The notes below the pieces were generated by a model. The model was given only the letters and a program-made list of their open reading frames with translations, searched no databases and was not told the origin of the DNA. 64,000 bases of DNA from Ricordea florida (taxonomy: Eukaryota; Cnidaria; Anthozoa; Corallimorpharia; Ricordeidae). The position numbers and the translations under genes are program-made. The stretch covers positions 47,835,146 through 47,899,145 of the forward strand of contig OX453272.1 of NCBI GenBank assembly GCA_949710005.1. The letters run 5' to 3'. Below are positions 50,701 to 61,495 of the stretch, one piece after another; within the stretch, counting starts at the first letter, position 1, and every line of letters begins with the position of its first letter.

Positions 50701-53626
50701 TTAATATTTTTTGAAAGCTTCAATTAAGGTTTACAAATAATACAGCAGATAGTGTGACTTCTTGCACCAAGGCCACCCAAGCAAATTTTCATACAAATTA
50801 TCCAATTACGATCAAGTATCCAAACAATAGAGTCCTTACAAGTGTGTTTTAGTTCACAAAACTGTTTATGATTTGCTCCATAACTGTACATAACATATCA
50901 ATATTGAAAAAGAATCATCTTAATAGGTAGAAATTCTTCACAAATCTCTTGTTCAGTGTCAAAAACAGACATTCAAACTTTGTATGAACATTTATTTTGG
51001 TGGCTTTTGTTTAAGTAATTGCAGTGTATTACACGTATGTTTTAAGAATCCAAGTACAGGTACACTCTGTTTACATAATTCAGAAATGTGGCTAAAATCC
51101 TAAACCTCCTCAAATTAATTCATTTCTGCAAAGGTTGGTTTTCTGTTCATTTTGTACCATCTGAAATTATAAAAGAAATTGATAAAACACTTGAGAATAA
51201 TCAAAGTTTGACCTTACATGTAATATACAGTGTACAGCCAATCAATTGTGATTTTACTAGATTGGGGAGTCAGGTAGTTAATATCCCTGAGGTCAATAAG
51301 TTGATCATGGCTGTACATACATATACATGTACATATCAGCATGTCCATTCAAAATATATAGTTAGTTACTGCATTGCATTAATATCCCACCAGGTTTTCT
51401 TACCAAGATTACACAGCAACCAAAAGCTCACTGAGTTCCAAATCATTTGATTTTACTGCCTAATAAATTATTTCAGTAAGCTTTGTTGAGGAATGTTTAT
51501 TTCTTTCTTCTCAGCCTTTTTCAGGGACAGTTGTTGTAGGAAGTCACAGCTGTAGCAGAATTTACTGCTACTCTCTTCATCCTTCCCAATCATGCAGCAA
51601 AGTTGAATATTCAAAAAGGTGAAGGAAATAAACCTCAGTGCAGGAAAGAAACCAAAAGGGATGTGCACTATTCCTGGACAAAACACCAACTTTCTCATTT
51701 TGCTAGGAAAACCTGTAAATATCCCTGATGATGCATTTCCACCATCTGGACATTTCCAACAATATCAAACAAAGCTTAAATGTTTCAGTACAGTAACTGG
51801 TTATACAAATGATAAAGTGGACACAAGAAACAAAGTTAAAGGATTTAAGAGTAGTCTTCAACCTGTTGTACAAGAAATTAATATTGCTGATGAAAGTGCA
51901 TTATCTACAAAGACTGATTGCTTGTCATCTTTAAGACTCCCTGATGGAAGTGTGTTTCAGGAATCTGACAACAATACAGAAAATGAAAGAATATGTCTGA
52001 TATCTGAAGTACATTCAACTGAGGATTCAATGATTGGTGGACATTCCAAAGCAGTGGTTAATACCAGGGATCATAATGGTAAAGTACAGTGGGAAACACT
52101 ATAACACAAGAAAATGGGAGAACCCAGATTTGCTTTTTTTCTGAGTTTGCCTGTGACAGTACTGAAAAATAGATCTTTCACACAATATGTTTTTTCCTTG
52201 CAATTTATACCAGTTCCTTTTTCCACAGAAGACCTAGACACTGTTCTTTCACATATGAGAGATTTACAAGAAGCTTTGAGACAGTTTGATTGCAGGACCA
52301 TCAAAATGCTCTCAATGCTTGACAGCAAAGTAAATGAAATCTGTTCAGAACAAGGTGCAAGACTACAAGAGTGTTCTTATCCAAGACTAGACAATGCAGG
52401 TACTGTGCATGCACTACACTGTAAGATTCATAAAATGGAAGCGATAAATTATAAATGTACACTTTAAGACTAACCATCAACACGGCTATGACGTCAAACC
52501 CAACTGCTCTCCTTTGTTTTATGAAAGAAGTAGAAAATGGCTGCTTTTAATCAGTTAAGTTGCAAACACTCAAGACAGTTTAAGAGAATTTAAACATTCT
52601 TTTGCAAGTTTTTGCATTGGTTCCAGATTGACTGTTGACTGGACTAAATGTGTCAAATTATTTTTTTCACAACTTGGGAGGAAGTAACTTGCTTTTACTT
52701 GCACTTTAAAGCATTTTATGGTGTCATCGGTTATGGGTAGGAGCACAGATGAAAGCAAGGATTAGGAAAATTTGTTAAAAGTAAAATTGTATGAAAAAAA
52801 AACCCTGTTCATATATACAACTGCAAATAGTCAGATACTTATTCCAAAATTGAAACTTCGAATTTCTGCATTGAACATCAGTTGTCTTAGCTCGCTAACC
52901 CATATAATTACAGTATGTTTTTAAGCTTAGCCAGTAAATCACTAAGGCCGCGATCAGAGGATTAGTTTCTGTCCCTTTATATTCAGAGTTTGTACGCATT
53001 ATATGGACTGATGAACTGACTGGTGCTGTTGAACAGGAGAATTTCCTACTTGATCAGGGTCGCCTGAGTGTAAAGACAATCCAAAATGCATTCCATGCTT
53101 CCCTTTTGAGGATCCGAGTTGGTAAGTACGAACAATAGGATGACCATCTCACATAACAATTCAGTTGCATCTTTTCATAGCAAGGGAGCCCAGGTTTGAA
53201 GTGGAACGCTCATGAGATATGAAGGCTGTCTTCATTAGGTATTATAGGGGTGCTAAGGTTACATGTATTCCTCAACAAGTTTTCCATTCCGTTAGTCTGT
53301 GCCAGTTGCTATCCTTATTGTAGCTAATCCCACCATGCCCCTTGATCTCAGCTTCAGTTTTTCCATGTGCTCCTGCAAGACAGGCAAGATGAAAGTCGTA
53401 ATTTGTGTTGTGTACAGGACTCAAACAGTAAAAGCCAACGGAGTAAGTGCAGAATGGATCAATGTCAGTATCTGGACAGCTGTGCACTTAGCACTCCTCT
53501 AACCCAACAATCTGCTGTCTCATTTCAGGTGATGTGCCTTGTATAGTATCAGCAAGAGAGGACGGTTTTATTCCTGTTAAATTTATAAGCGGTTCTACCG
53601 TTCACATGTCTGGGCATTCCCACTGA
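47770..53626 (+). CDS. WDCP: WD repeat and coiled-coil containing protein (WDCP orthologue), six exons
   Basis: Exons 47770-48296, 50116-50656, 51515-52078, 52229-52399, 52987-53121 and 53529-53626, all GT-AG with matching phases. The ATG at 47770 sits in a good context (AAGATGG). The N-terminal part is the WD-type propeller region (ELLWTDGNSVWLLP, YKWHPTLSLLAIAS, ALAWSTDGKHLAIS); exon 2 carries IIATELPLDRLC and exon 3 KKPKGMC with a LLILGKP-like strand, both characteristic of vertebrate WDCP. Exon 4 is a coiled coil (DLDTVLSHMRDLQEALRQFD). Exons 5-6 give the conserved C-terminal domain (DQGRLSVKTIQNAF; SAREDGFIPVKF). Human WDCP is a little-studied protein reported to form oligomers and bind a Src-family kinase. 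In exon 3 the frame shifts by one base within AAAAAGG at 51613-51619, which is either an assembly error or a real break. Confidence 0.85.
48780..49880. repeat. Degenerate repeats of about 70 bp in WDCP intron 1, in both orientations
   Basis: From 48780 to 49310 a unit containing GGAATTATGTTGCCTCGATT, followed by TTTACGGTATTTGCATTCTGC, recurs at least six times with much divergence. From about 49445 to 49880 its reverse complement is recognisable (ATCGAGGCAAC, AGAATGCAAAATGC, CGAGGCAAGATATTTACGG). The intron therefore contains an inverted pair of minisatellite blocks around about 130 bp of other sequence, which could fold in the pre-mRNA. Confidence 0.65.
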
Positions 53627-53754
53627 AATCAGTGAGAAGAATAAGGAAAAGTGACTACTAAAGCTATCGCGCTTCAAAACACATTTCACTCAGCTCAGAT
53701 ATAACAGCCGAGCTCATAGAAAGCCGATTAAAGTAGTAGTAGCAAAGTGGGCAT

Positions 53755-53935
53755 TCTAGGACAAAAAGGGTGTGGTCAATTTTTTCGGGTTGAGTTGTGA
53801 TTTTTAAGTCGATGATTTTTCAATTTTTTTCGAGGCTTATGAAATTTTTGTGTCGATGATTTTTTTCGGGTCTATCGATTTTTGGATCGATGATTTTTTT
53901 CGAATTCTGTTTTTCGTTTGAGTGTGGTCAAAATG
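53755..53935. repeat. TCGATGATTTTTT-type internal repeats, possible Polinton terminal region
   Basis: Four degenerate repeats of TCGATGATTTTT(T)TCG separated by about 40-55 bp lie between the WDCP stop codon and the first element ORF. Without the partner at the right end, the boundary cannot be set. Confidence 0.45.
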
Positions 53936-54038
53936 TATCTTTGTGAGGGGTGGGGTCGGGGAGGGGAGGAGTGCCAAATATTGAATAATTATTTTGGGGT
54001 GGTGTAGCGATTGGTACGGATTTGGAGCAAAAGAGAGA

Positions 54039-54641
54039 ATGACTGTGATGAAGTTTTATGGAAACGAAGTTCTTCATATCGAGTTGTTTTATAAAAATAC
54101 TAAAAATTTAAGAGTCTATGATTTTATAAAATCAATCAAGAAAGATTTATTATACAATCTTTCAAAAAATCGTGCTTTTATTTATGAGATTAGTTTAGAA
54201 TATAAAATCGAGGGTTTCAGTTATGCTTATGGTTTTCATTATAATAATGAATTTGGGATAGATGGGGTTTTAATTGATGATTATATCGCTGTAGAAGTAG
54301 TGGATTTTGCCAATGATCAGCATAATTTGAATTTACAATTGATTTGTGGTGATGATTATCCTTATGAGTTGAAATATTTTGTTAATGATGTTGATATTGA
54401 TTATTTTGAATTTACTATTCATACACATAAATACAAGATATTACATAAGGAAAAATTCGATGGAGGAATTCAAGAGGAGCTATTACGTGAGGCTTGGAGG
54501 CGAATACACAAGCGTAGTTTCTACAATGATTTATGGGATGAGCTAATGTTTGTAGCATGGCATCCAACTGGGATTCTGGATTGGTGTATTGATGTAAAAG
54601 AGTTGAAGAAGTTGAAAGAGCGTTGGGGGGTTGAGTACTAA
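54039..54641 (+). CDS. Small Polinton accessory protein, 200 residues, function unknown
   Basis: The start chosen is the ATG at 54039 (ATGACTGTGATG); the frame is open further upstream but without an ATG. The protein is rich in aromatic and acidic residues (DYPYELKYF, VNDVDIDYFEF). It ends with a segment around AWHPTGILDWCIDV and ELKKLKERWG, a histidine-proline/tryptophan motif seen near the C-terminus of many small proteins in Polinton-like and large DNA viruses. It is the first ORF of the element, reading towards the polymerase. Function unknown. Confidence 0.6.
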   Translation: MTVMKFYGNEVLHIELFYKNTKNLRVYDFIKSIKKDLLYNLSKNRAFIYEISLEYKIEGFSYAYGFHYNNEFGIDGVLIDDYIAVEVVDFANDQHNLNLQLICGDDYPYELKYFVNDVDIDYFEFTIHTHKYKILHKEKFDGGIQEELLREAWRRIHKRSFYNDLWDELMFVAWHPTGILDWCIDVKELKKLKERWGVEY

Positions 54642-54756
54642 TTGTAAAGAATATTTTTGTAACACGCTTCATGTTACAAAAGTATAAAAGTTAAATAAGG
54701 TCTTAAATAGTATAGTGATTGGTTTAAGGAATATCATTTGTTAATCCAATGATGCT

Positions 54757-57700
54757 ATGGAGAACTTACCAGTAACAGAGTTGAGAGCAATAGCCAAGAA
54801 AGCTGGTGTAAAGGTCGGCAATTTCAGAAAGGCTGAATTACTCGAAGCGTTATCAGATGTTCAACCCGAGAATTTAACAGTGAATGCATTGAGAATCATA
54901 GCCAAGAAGATTGGTACACAAGGCTATGCCAAGATGCGTAAAACAGAACTCATTAATGTTGTTGGATCCCCACGAGTATCTGAAGCTAATGTTCCAATTT
55001 CTGGTCCAATTAGACCCACAAGAACAAAGCCCGTTCGCGCCTCATATAGTAAGGCCATTGATTTAGCTAAGAATGAAATTAATAAGACCATAGATTGGAT
55101 AGGAACTAATGTTACAGATCCGGTTAAGAGGGCCGTCACTAAGAGATTAAGAAAGGTAGCTAATATTCTAAAAGAGAAACCTGACTACTTTATCCCTGAA
55201 AGACATGAAACGGCTCTGAAAGGCTTTTTGAAGACCTATATAGTAAAGGGTAGAAGTGGTTATGATCCAACTTCATTCCTTAACAATGTTAGATCAGAAT
55301 TCTATGTTTTGATGCGTAGACAGAAGAAGCCATTCAAGTTGAAGTGTATTTTTTCATGCGGCTTCATAAGGAGGAATAATCAGGATAATCGTGTTATTGA
55401 GCGTAGTGAAAGTCATTTTCATTCACAGATGGAGACAGTAACAGCTTCAACAAACGGATTTACTAGGTTTGATAATATCAAAGCTAGATTGATTGAATTG
55501 GTGGAGAAATATGAGAATGAGCGCTCTGGATGGGTATTTGACCATGTTGTAGATTTTCGTATCCACATAAATCCATTTCAACCTTTTTCTGGAACTTCAT
55601 ATATTAAATTACCACCTAAATTGGCCGCTAAGAAGGCAATCATCAATGTCAAGAATGAAAAAGATCAGGAGTGTTTCAAATGGGCAGTGACATCTGCTGT
55701 GTTCCCTGTAGAGATTCATCCTGAAAGGTTGAATAAGGAGATGAGAGAAAACTCAGAGAAGTTCGATTGGTCAGGAATAGAGTTTCCAGTTTCAGCACTT
55801 GGTACAACCCAGATAGATAAATTCGAAAGGCAGAATCCATATGGGATCAATATTCTTGGCTATGAGAATGGTGGTCCAACCCTAATCAGGCGTAGTAATA
55901 AGTCTGGAGTACCAAAGATAAATCTGTTATTAATATCAAATGATGAGACAAACCACTACTGCTGGATCAAGAATATGTCAAGACTTGTCGAGTATAATAA
56001 ACATCATGGCACTCGTTTATATTGTGATAACTGCCTAAACTCATTCAATTCTGAAAAGTCGTTGGAAACACATATGGAATATTGCCTAAACAACGAAGAA
56101 GTGAAAGTACAGATGCCTATGGACGAGGACGGAAATCCAAAGTACATTACTTTCAAAAATCATAACAGAAAGATGCAGGTCCCATTTGTGGTCTACGCGG
56201 ATTTCGAGTGTTTCACGGAGAAGATGGACACTTGTTCACCGGATGACAGGGATAGCTTCACGAATCAATATCAGAAGCACAAGCCATCAGGATTCTGTTA
56301 TCTTATCAAGTGTTTTGATGATAAGTTATTTGAACCTAAGCTTGCAATGCGTACAGCAAGATCTCCAGATGAGGATATTACAAAAATCTTCGTGAAGAGA
56401 CTGGAGGCTGATATCAAGAAGATTTATGAACAATTCAGACTTCCAGAGGAGATTATAATGAAGAAGAAAGACAAAAGGAATTTTAAGAATGCAACTCACT
56501 GCTGTATTTGCGAGGGTGAGTTGGGGGATGACAAGGTACGTGATCATTGCCATCTTACGTGTAAGTATAGGGGTGCAGCACACACGAAATGTAATATCGA
56601 ATTCAAGGTCCCCAAGTTCTTTCCAGTTATATTTCATAATTTGTCTGGGTATGATAGTCATTTATTCGTGAGGAATCTTGGTATATCAGAGGGTAAAGTA
56701 AATTGTATACCACTTACTGATGAGAAATACATCTCATTTACCAAGGAGATTGTTGTGGATACCTTTAGGAATGGGGAGGGTAAGAAGATTGAGGTGAAAC
56801 GATACATAAGGTTTATAGACAGTTTCAGGTTTATGTCTAGTGGCCTAGCCAGTTTGGTTAACAATATACCACGAGAGTCTTTGGAGAATTTGGGAAGATA
56901 TCATGAAGGTGAGGAATTAGAGTTATTAGCTAGAAAGGGGGTCTTTCCTTATGATTGGTTTGATGGATATGATAAGCTAAGTGAGGCAAGTCTTCCACCT
57001 AAAGAGGAATTCTATTCAAAGCTTTATGATGAGGATTTAACTGAGGAAGACTACAAACGTGCCAAGTCTGTGTGGGATACATTTAGGATGAAGAATTTCA
57101 AGAATTATCATAACATGTATCCCAAGGCGGATGTATTATTACTGGCTGATGTTTTCGAGAATTTCAGAAGGGTATGTATGAAAAATTATGGACTAGATCC
57201 TGCATGGTACTTTACTGCACCTGGGCTGGCATGGGATGCTACATTGAAGAAAACCAAGGTGGAGTTGGAGCTTTTAAGGGATCCAGATATGTTGCTTATG
57301 GTTGAAAATGGTATTAGAGGTGGAATCTCAATGAGTTCGACTAGGCATGGTAAAGCTAACAACCCATATATGAAGGAGTATGATTCAGCCTTGCCTACAA
57401 AGTATATCATATATCTAGATGCGAATGGACTATATGGGCATGCAATGACTAAGGCTTTACCAACTCATGGTTTTGAGTGGATGGATGATCAGCAGCTGTT
57501 AAATTGGAGGGAGAATCCATGTATATTGGAGGTTGATTTGGAGTATCCTCTAGAGTTACATGATTTACACAATGATTATCCTTTAGCTCCAGAAAGTGTG
57601 AATGTGGATGGAGTAGAGAAGCTGGTTCCAAATCTTAGAGATAAGGCAAAGTATGTGGTCCATCACGAAGCACTAAAGCACTATTTATCTCTGGGATTGA

Positions 57701-58542
57701 AACTAACCAAAGTTCACAGAGGCATAACATTCAAAGAGTCAGAGTGGCTAAAGACTTACATTGACTTGAATACCAGTCTGAGGGCTAAAGCGGAGAATGA
57801 CTTTGAGAAGGATTTCTTCAAATTAATGAATAATTCAGTATTCGGGAAGACCATGGAGAACATCAGGAAGAGAGTGGATATTCAGTTGGTGACTAATGAG
57901 AAGCAGGCGCGTAAATTAATTGTCAAGCCAAATTTCCACCATAGGAACATATTTTGTGAGGAGATGTCAGCCTTCCACATGAAGAAAACTAAACTACTCT
58001 TTGATAAACCTATTTACTTAGGATTGACTGTTCTGGATTTGAGTAAAATAACCATGTATGATTTTCATTACAATTACATAAAGCCTAAATATGGTGATGA
58101 CGCCAAGTTGCTGTTCACAGATACAGATTCCTTAACCTATGAGATACATACTGAGGACTTCTATAATGACATAAGCCCAGATATGAGGGATAAATTTGAT
58201 ACCAGCAACTATCCCAAAGATCATCCATCTGGAATTGAAACCGGAGTTAATAAGGTTGGAGGCATGTTCAAGGATGAAGCTGGAGGTGAACAGATAACAG
58301 AATTTGTAGGTCTAAGAGCTAAACTATACGCCTTCAAAACAGATAAACAGGATGAAGTGAAGAAGTGTAAGGGTGTGAATAAGTCAGTGGTGAGTAAGAG
58401 TATAAGTTTCAAGGATTATAAGAATTGTCTTTTCAGTGGTAAATTCCAGAGAAGGAAGATGAATACAATAAGGAGTCATAAGCATGAAATCTATACTGAA
58501 ACAATAAGATTGCATTATCACGCGAGGACGACAAACGTGTGA
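54757..58542 (+). CDS. Polinton protein-primed family-B DNA polymerase (C-terminal frameshift)
   Basis: 1261 residues are open. Residues 1-67 hold two SAP/LEM-like helical repeats (LPVTELRAIAKKAG, and LTVNALRIIAKKIG). A C2H2 finger lies at about 424-446 (YCDNC, then H-x4-C). The proofreading exonuclease motif ADFEC is at about 482. A Cys/His module at about 578-615 (CCICEG, DHCH, KCN) resembles endonuclease VII zinc regions. Polymerase motifs A (DANGLYG, about 888), B (NSVFGK, about 1026) and C (TDTDSL, about 1120) are present. The protein would copy the element's DNA. The frame changes near 58505: a conserved-looking tail continues in another frame to a stop at 58626, overlapping the convergent integrase gene by about 50 bp. 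The copy is therefore probably defective at its end. Confidence 0.9.
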   Translation: MENLPVTELRAIAKKAGVKVGNFRKAELLEALSDVQPENLTVNALRIIAKKIGTQGYAKMRKTELINVVGSPRVSEANVPISGPIRPTRTKPVRASYSKAIDLAKNEINKTIDWIGTNVTDPVKRAVTKRLRKVANILKEKPDYFIPERHETALKGFLKTYIVKGRSGYDPTSFLNNVRSEFYVLMRRQKKPFKLKCIFSCGFIRRNNQDNRVIERSESHFHSQMETVTASTNGFTRFDNIKARLIELVEKYENERSGWVFDHVVDFRIHINPFQPFSGTSYIKLPPKLAAKKAIINVKNEKDQECFKWAVTSAVFPVEIHPERLNKEMRENSEKFDWSGIEFPVSALGTTQIDKFERQNPYGINILGYENGGPTLIRRSNKSGVPKINLLLISNDETNHYCWIKNMSRLVEYNKHHGTRLYCDNCLNSFNSEKSLETHMEYCLNNEEVKVQMPMDEDGNPKYITFKNHNRKMQVPFVVYADFECFTEKMDTCSPDDRDSFTNQYQKHKPSGFCYLIKCFDDKLFEPKLAMRTARSPDEDITKIFVKRLEADIKKIYEQFRLPEEIIMKKKDKRNFKNATHCCICEGELGDDKVRDHCHLTCKYRGAAHTKCNIEFKVPKFFPVIFHNLSGYDSHLFVRNLGISEGKVNCIPLTDEKYISFTKEIVVDTFRNGEGKKIEVKRYIRFIDSFRFMSSGLASLVNNIPRESLENLGRYHEGEELELLARKGVFPYDWFDGYDKLSEASLPPKEEFYSKLYDEDLTEEDYKRAKSVWDTFRMKNFKNYHNMYPKADVLLLADVFENFRRVCMKNYGLDPAWYFTAPGLAWDATLKKTKVELELLRDPDMLLMVENGIRGGISMSSTRHGKANNPYMKEYDSALPTKYIIYLDANGLYGHAMTKALPTHGFEWMDDQQLLNWRENPCILEVDLEYPLELHDLHNDYPLAPESVNVDGVEKLVPNLRDKAKYVVHHEALKHYLSLGLKLTKVHRGITFKESEWLKTYIDLNTSLRAKAENDFEKDFFKLMNNSVFGKTMENIRKRVDIQLVTNEKQARKLIVKPNFHHRNIFCEEMSAFHMKKTKLLFDKPIYLGLTVLDLSKITMYDFHYNYIKPKYGDDAKLLFTDTDSLTYEIHTEDFYNDISPDMRDKFDTSNYPKDHPSGIETGVNKVGGMFKDEAGGEQITEFVGLRAKLYAFKTDKQDEVKKCKGVNKSVVSKSISFKDYKNCLFSGKFQRRKMNTIRSHKHEIYTETIRLHYHARTTNV

Positions 58543-58576
58543 TAATGGAAGATGGGGTAAATACTTATGCACATGG

Positions 58577-59566
58577 TCACTTCAGAACGCTAGAAGGTGG
58601 TGATTCAGTGTCTTGGGGTACAAATTGAAGTTCTTCACGAACGAATCCTCGTTTTGGGCCCCCATTCAAATAGTACAAGACTGGTTGACCCGGTTCAATT
58701 ATGGTTCGGGCCAAATCATAGACCTCAAGGCTCCATATGGGATCAGTAGCCCTTCGTTTGTCTCCACCTTCATCTTCACCAGGGGCATATAGATATCTGA
58801 CTTGAACATCTGGAGGTAATCTCTTTTCATCTAATCCCACAGGTCGCTTATACTCTGGAGTTTTAGTGCCAATTGAGTCCATTTTCAAAGCTTCCTCAGG
58901 CTCTTTACCAGTAATACGGGTAGTCTCACTATTCAAGGTCTTCATGATGGCGGGCAATCTATTCACCCAAACTGTGGACCGGTTATCACTAATCATCTCT
59001 TGAGCGTATTGATGGCTGAATAACTTCTCACCGAGAGTCCTATTGGCTCTCTCAACAAAGGCCTGAGCTCTATGATTCCCAGCTTCACTACGCTGGATTG
59101 TAACTTGATGCTTATTCATAAGATTTGTTACATCACCCTTGAATTCTGTTCCTGGATCAACCATTAATGTTTGTGGCCACTTCAATTTACGGGAATAAAT
59201 CCTTTGAAAGGCATTAGCAACTTCACCACTCTCCTTTGAGGTCAATGCTTCAGCATCCTTATACCTTGAGGCAATATCAATCACAACTAATGCATAGCGG
59301 TATGTTTTTCTTTTCACTGTATCATGAGGAAGAAACAACAAGTCCGCTTGATGAATCTGATTAGGCTCATTAACTCTCCAATGTGGCCTGGGTATATACT
59401 TGGGGGCTGGGAGATAAATTTGCCACAAGGCTTGCTTCTCCAACCACTCTTTGGCGACCTTTTCACTAACTTTGGCTGCTTTGGCTAATTTGGGTATGGC
59501 TGAGTATCCTTTCCAGTATCCATCAGTGGAGTAATATAATCGATTTAAAACGTTAGAATCACTCAT
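58577..59566 (-). CDS. Polinton retroviral-type (rve) integrase, 329 residues
   Basis: It starts at the ATG at 59566, 27 bp from the ATG of the divergent capsid-like gene, suggesting a shared bidirectional promoter. The N-terminus is a helical region. The catalytic core then shows the D, D, E triad in context: IHQADLLF, MVDPGTEF and FVERANRTL. The C-terminal part is chromodomain- or SH3-like in position (KRGFVREEL). The enzyme should join the element's ends into host DNA. No stop interrupts it. It converges with the polymerase gene on its left. Confidence 0.9.
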   Translation of the reverse strand: MSDSNVLNRLYYSTDGYWKGYSAIPKLAKAAKVSEKVAKEWLEKQALWQIYLPAPKYIPRPHWRVNEPNQIHQADLLFLPHDTVKRKTYRYALVVIDIASRYKDAEALTSKESGEVANAFQRIYSRKLKWPQTLMVDPGTEFKGDVTNLMNKHQVTIQRSEAGNHRAQAFVERANRTLGEKLFSHQYAQEMISDNRSTVWVNRLPAIMKTLNSETTRITGKEPEEALKMDSIGTKTPEYKRPVGLDEKRLPPDVQVRYLYAPGEDEGGDKRRATDPIWSLEVYDLARTIIEPGQPVLYYLNGGPKRGFVREELQFVPQDTESPPSSVLK

Positions 59567-59593
59567 TTATAAACAAGAACATAAGCATTTAAA

Positions 59594-60788
59594 ATGACTT
59601 CTATATCAAACATTCTTGATCCAGATCGTGTTCCAAGGACTATGGAAGGGTGAGACATTATACAATGGTGAGACATTATACATTGAAATCCCAAAATTGA
59701 GTGAGAATTTAGTGATTGTGCCTGGTAGCGTCTACATAACCTTTGATATGGTTGTAACCGGGCATAAAGATAACACTCTTGTTAATAATTTGGGAAGGAA
59801 TCTAATTTCACAATATAAGGTTCTATTTGGTGGTGAAATCATAGAGGATCTTAGTAGATTTGATTTATTCAAAACTTATCATGATTTGTTTTTGTCGGAG
59901 ATAGATCGTGAGAATAGATTGAGACAGGGCATATCTAATGTTAATATAAGGAGAATTAGAACCAATGCAGGTAATAAAGATACATCAGAAGCAGGGGATA
60001 ATACTTTAGCCGCGATTCATAATACTAGATATGCTATTCCATTAGATCACACAATCATCAAAGATCATGGAATATTTTATCCAAGAGGATTACCACATCC
60101 ACTTAGATTTGAATTAACTTTGGCTAAAGTTTCTGATGTTGTAGTTTATTCAAACACTGAAACACCTGCTAATTATAAGTTAATAAACATGGAAATGGAA
60201 TACCAATGCATATCGAATGATTATTTAGCAAGAGAGGCTGTATCGTCCTACAAAGTTGGGAGAATATTCACGTATGAAAAAGTACTTCTTCACAAAACTT
60301 TTACAATCTCTGAGGCTAATGATGCTGTGATAAATCAACATATTAACGTTCCAAGGAGATCCCTGACTGGTATACTATGTCTTTTCACTGCCCCTCATGC
60401 AGAAGGTCTTAGGGATTCTGAGATTTTTGTAAATCCAAGGATCACATCAGTCAAGATTGACATAGATGGAGTGCCAAACAAAGTTTATTTGAATGGTATG
60501 ATGGCGACTGATTTGTGGCAATCCATAATTAAGCGAGTTGGTCTTAGTGATTCAATTAAGGAATCTGACTTCTATACAGATAAATTCGCTTTGTGGATTG
60601 ATTTGAGGATTTATCCAGATAATGATATCCATGGAAATGGTTTGTATATTCATGCTACTCGTGATGGTGTGACTTTAGAAATTAATAGAGAAAAGGTAGG
60701 AACTAAAGTTCTTACTTGCTATATGTTTGTTGTTGGTGACGCTATCATGACCATTAAGAATGGGGGTCTAAAGGAGATTAAATATTAG
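59594..60788 (+). CDS. Polinton capsid-like protein with an early frameshift
   Basis: The ATG at 59594 opens a frame that stops at 59651-59653, whereas the long frame is open from about 59616 to 60788 (390 codons) but lacks a nearby ATG. The switch falls at a direct 18-bp duplication (GGTGAGACATTATAC twice, 59649-59684), so a one-base slip or a small duplication has probably broken the gene start. The long frame is mainly beta-strand in character (VPGSVYITFDMVV, KYVLFGGEI-like strands, LRIYPDNDIHGNGLYI). By position and length it is a candidate double-jelly-roll major capsid protein. The assignment is by context and general character, not by a diagnostic motif. Confidence 0.65.
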
Positions 60789-60860
60789 GCCATCATATGT
60801 TTTTCTTCTCACATTGTCATGAGAAGAAACATTAATCTAAAGGAGTTAATGTATTGAGTA

Positions 60861-61493
60861 ATGATGAATGAACTCAAAGATATGATTCCATTCAATTGGA
60901 TCATAACTGGTCCCACGAATTGTGGAAAGACACAGTACATAGTGGAACAGCTTCGAGGTCATTATAGGCGAGTATTCGATTATATTATATTGATTTGTCC
61001 AACATATGCCCATAACAAGACTTATAGAGGCTTTGCAAAGGGGGATAAACGATTCTTTGTACTCTCACCAGATGCGAGTGATCATGACGAAATCAACAAT
61101 TTGTTAATGGATTGCTCATCGCTCTTCTCAGATATGAATGCACTCATAATATTGGACGATTGTGCCGTTTCAAAGGATCTGAAGAATAGATCCAACAAAT
61201 TCATTGATTTAGCTTTCTCTGGGAGGCATATAGGGATATCAGTGTGGGTTCTCACTCAGCAACTGACATCTATAGCCAAACCATTCCGTGAAAATGTAGC
61301 TTGTGTGGTTTCATTTCATAACCCATCACAAACGGCGATGAAGATGCTTTTCGAGGAATATGGCGGAGACCTGGATGCCGAAACTTGTAAAAAATACAAG
61401 AAGCATCTTAAGAATGAAAAGTATGCCAGGCTCTGCTTCTCCCTTAGGCATCCATTCCAAAATTATTTAGAGATACCAGCTCTTACGGCATAA
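60861..61493 (+). CDS. Polinton genome-packaging ATPase (A32-like), 210 residues
   Basis: P-loop ATPase with Walker A GPTNCGKT (about 18-25), Walker B ALIILDD (about 95-101) and a sensor-like LTQQ (about 133). These, with the short length, match the FtsK/HerA-type packaging ATPases of Polintons and large DNA viruses, which pump DNA into capsids. It lies 72 bp after the capsid-like gene and 2 bp before the next ORF, so the three may be transcribed together. Open from ATG to stop with no defect. Confidence 0.85.
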   Translation: MMNELKDMIPFNWIITGPTNCGKTQYIVEQLRGHYRRVFDYIILICPTYAHNKTYRGFAKGDKRFFVLSPDASDHDEINNLLMDCSSLFSDMNALIILDDCAVSKDLKNRSNKFIDLAFSGRHIGISVWVLTQQLTSIAKPFRENVACVVSFHNPSQTAMKMLFEEYGGDLDAETCKKYKKHLKNEKYARLCFSLRHPFQNYLEIPALTA

Positions 61494-61495
61494 TC

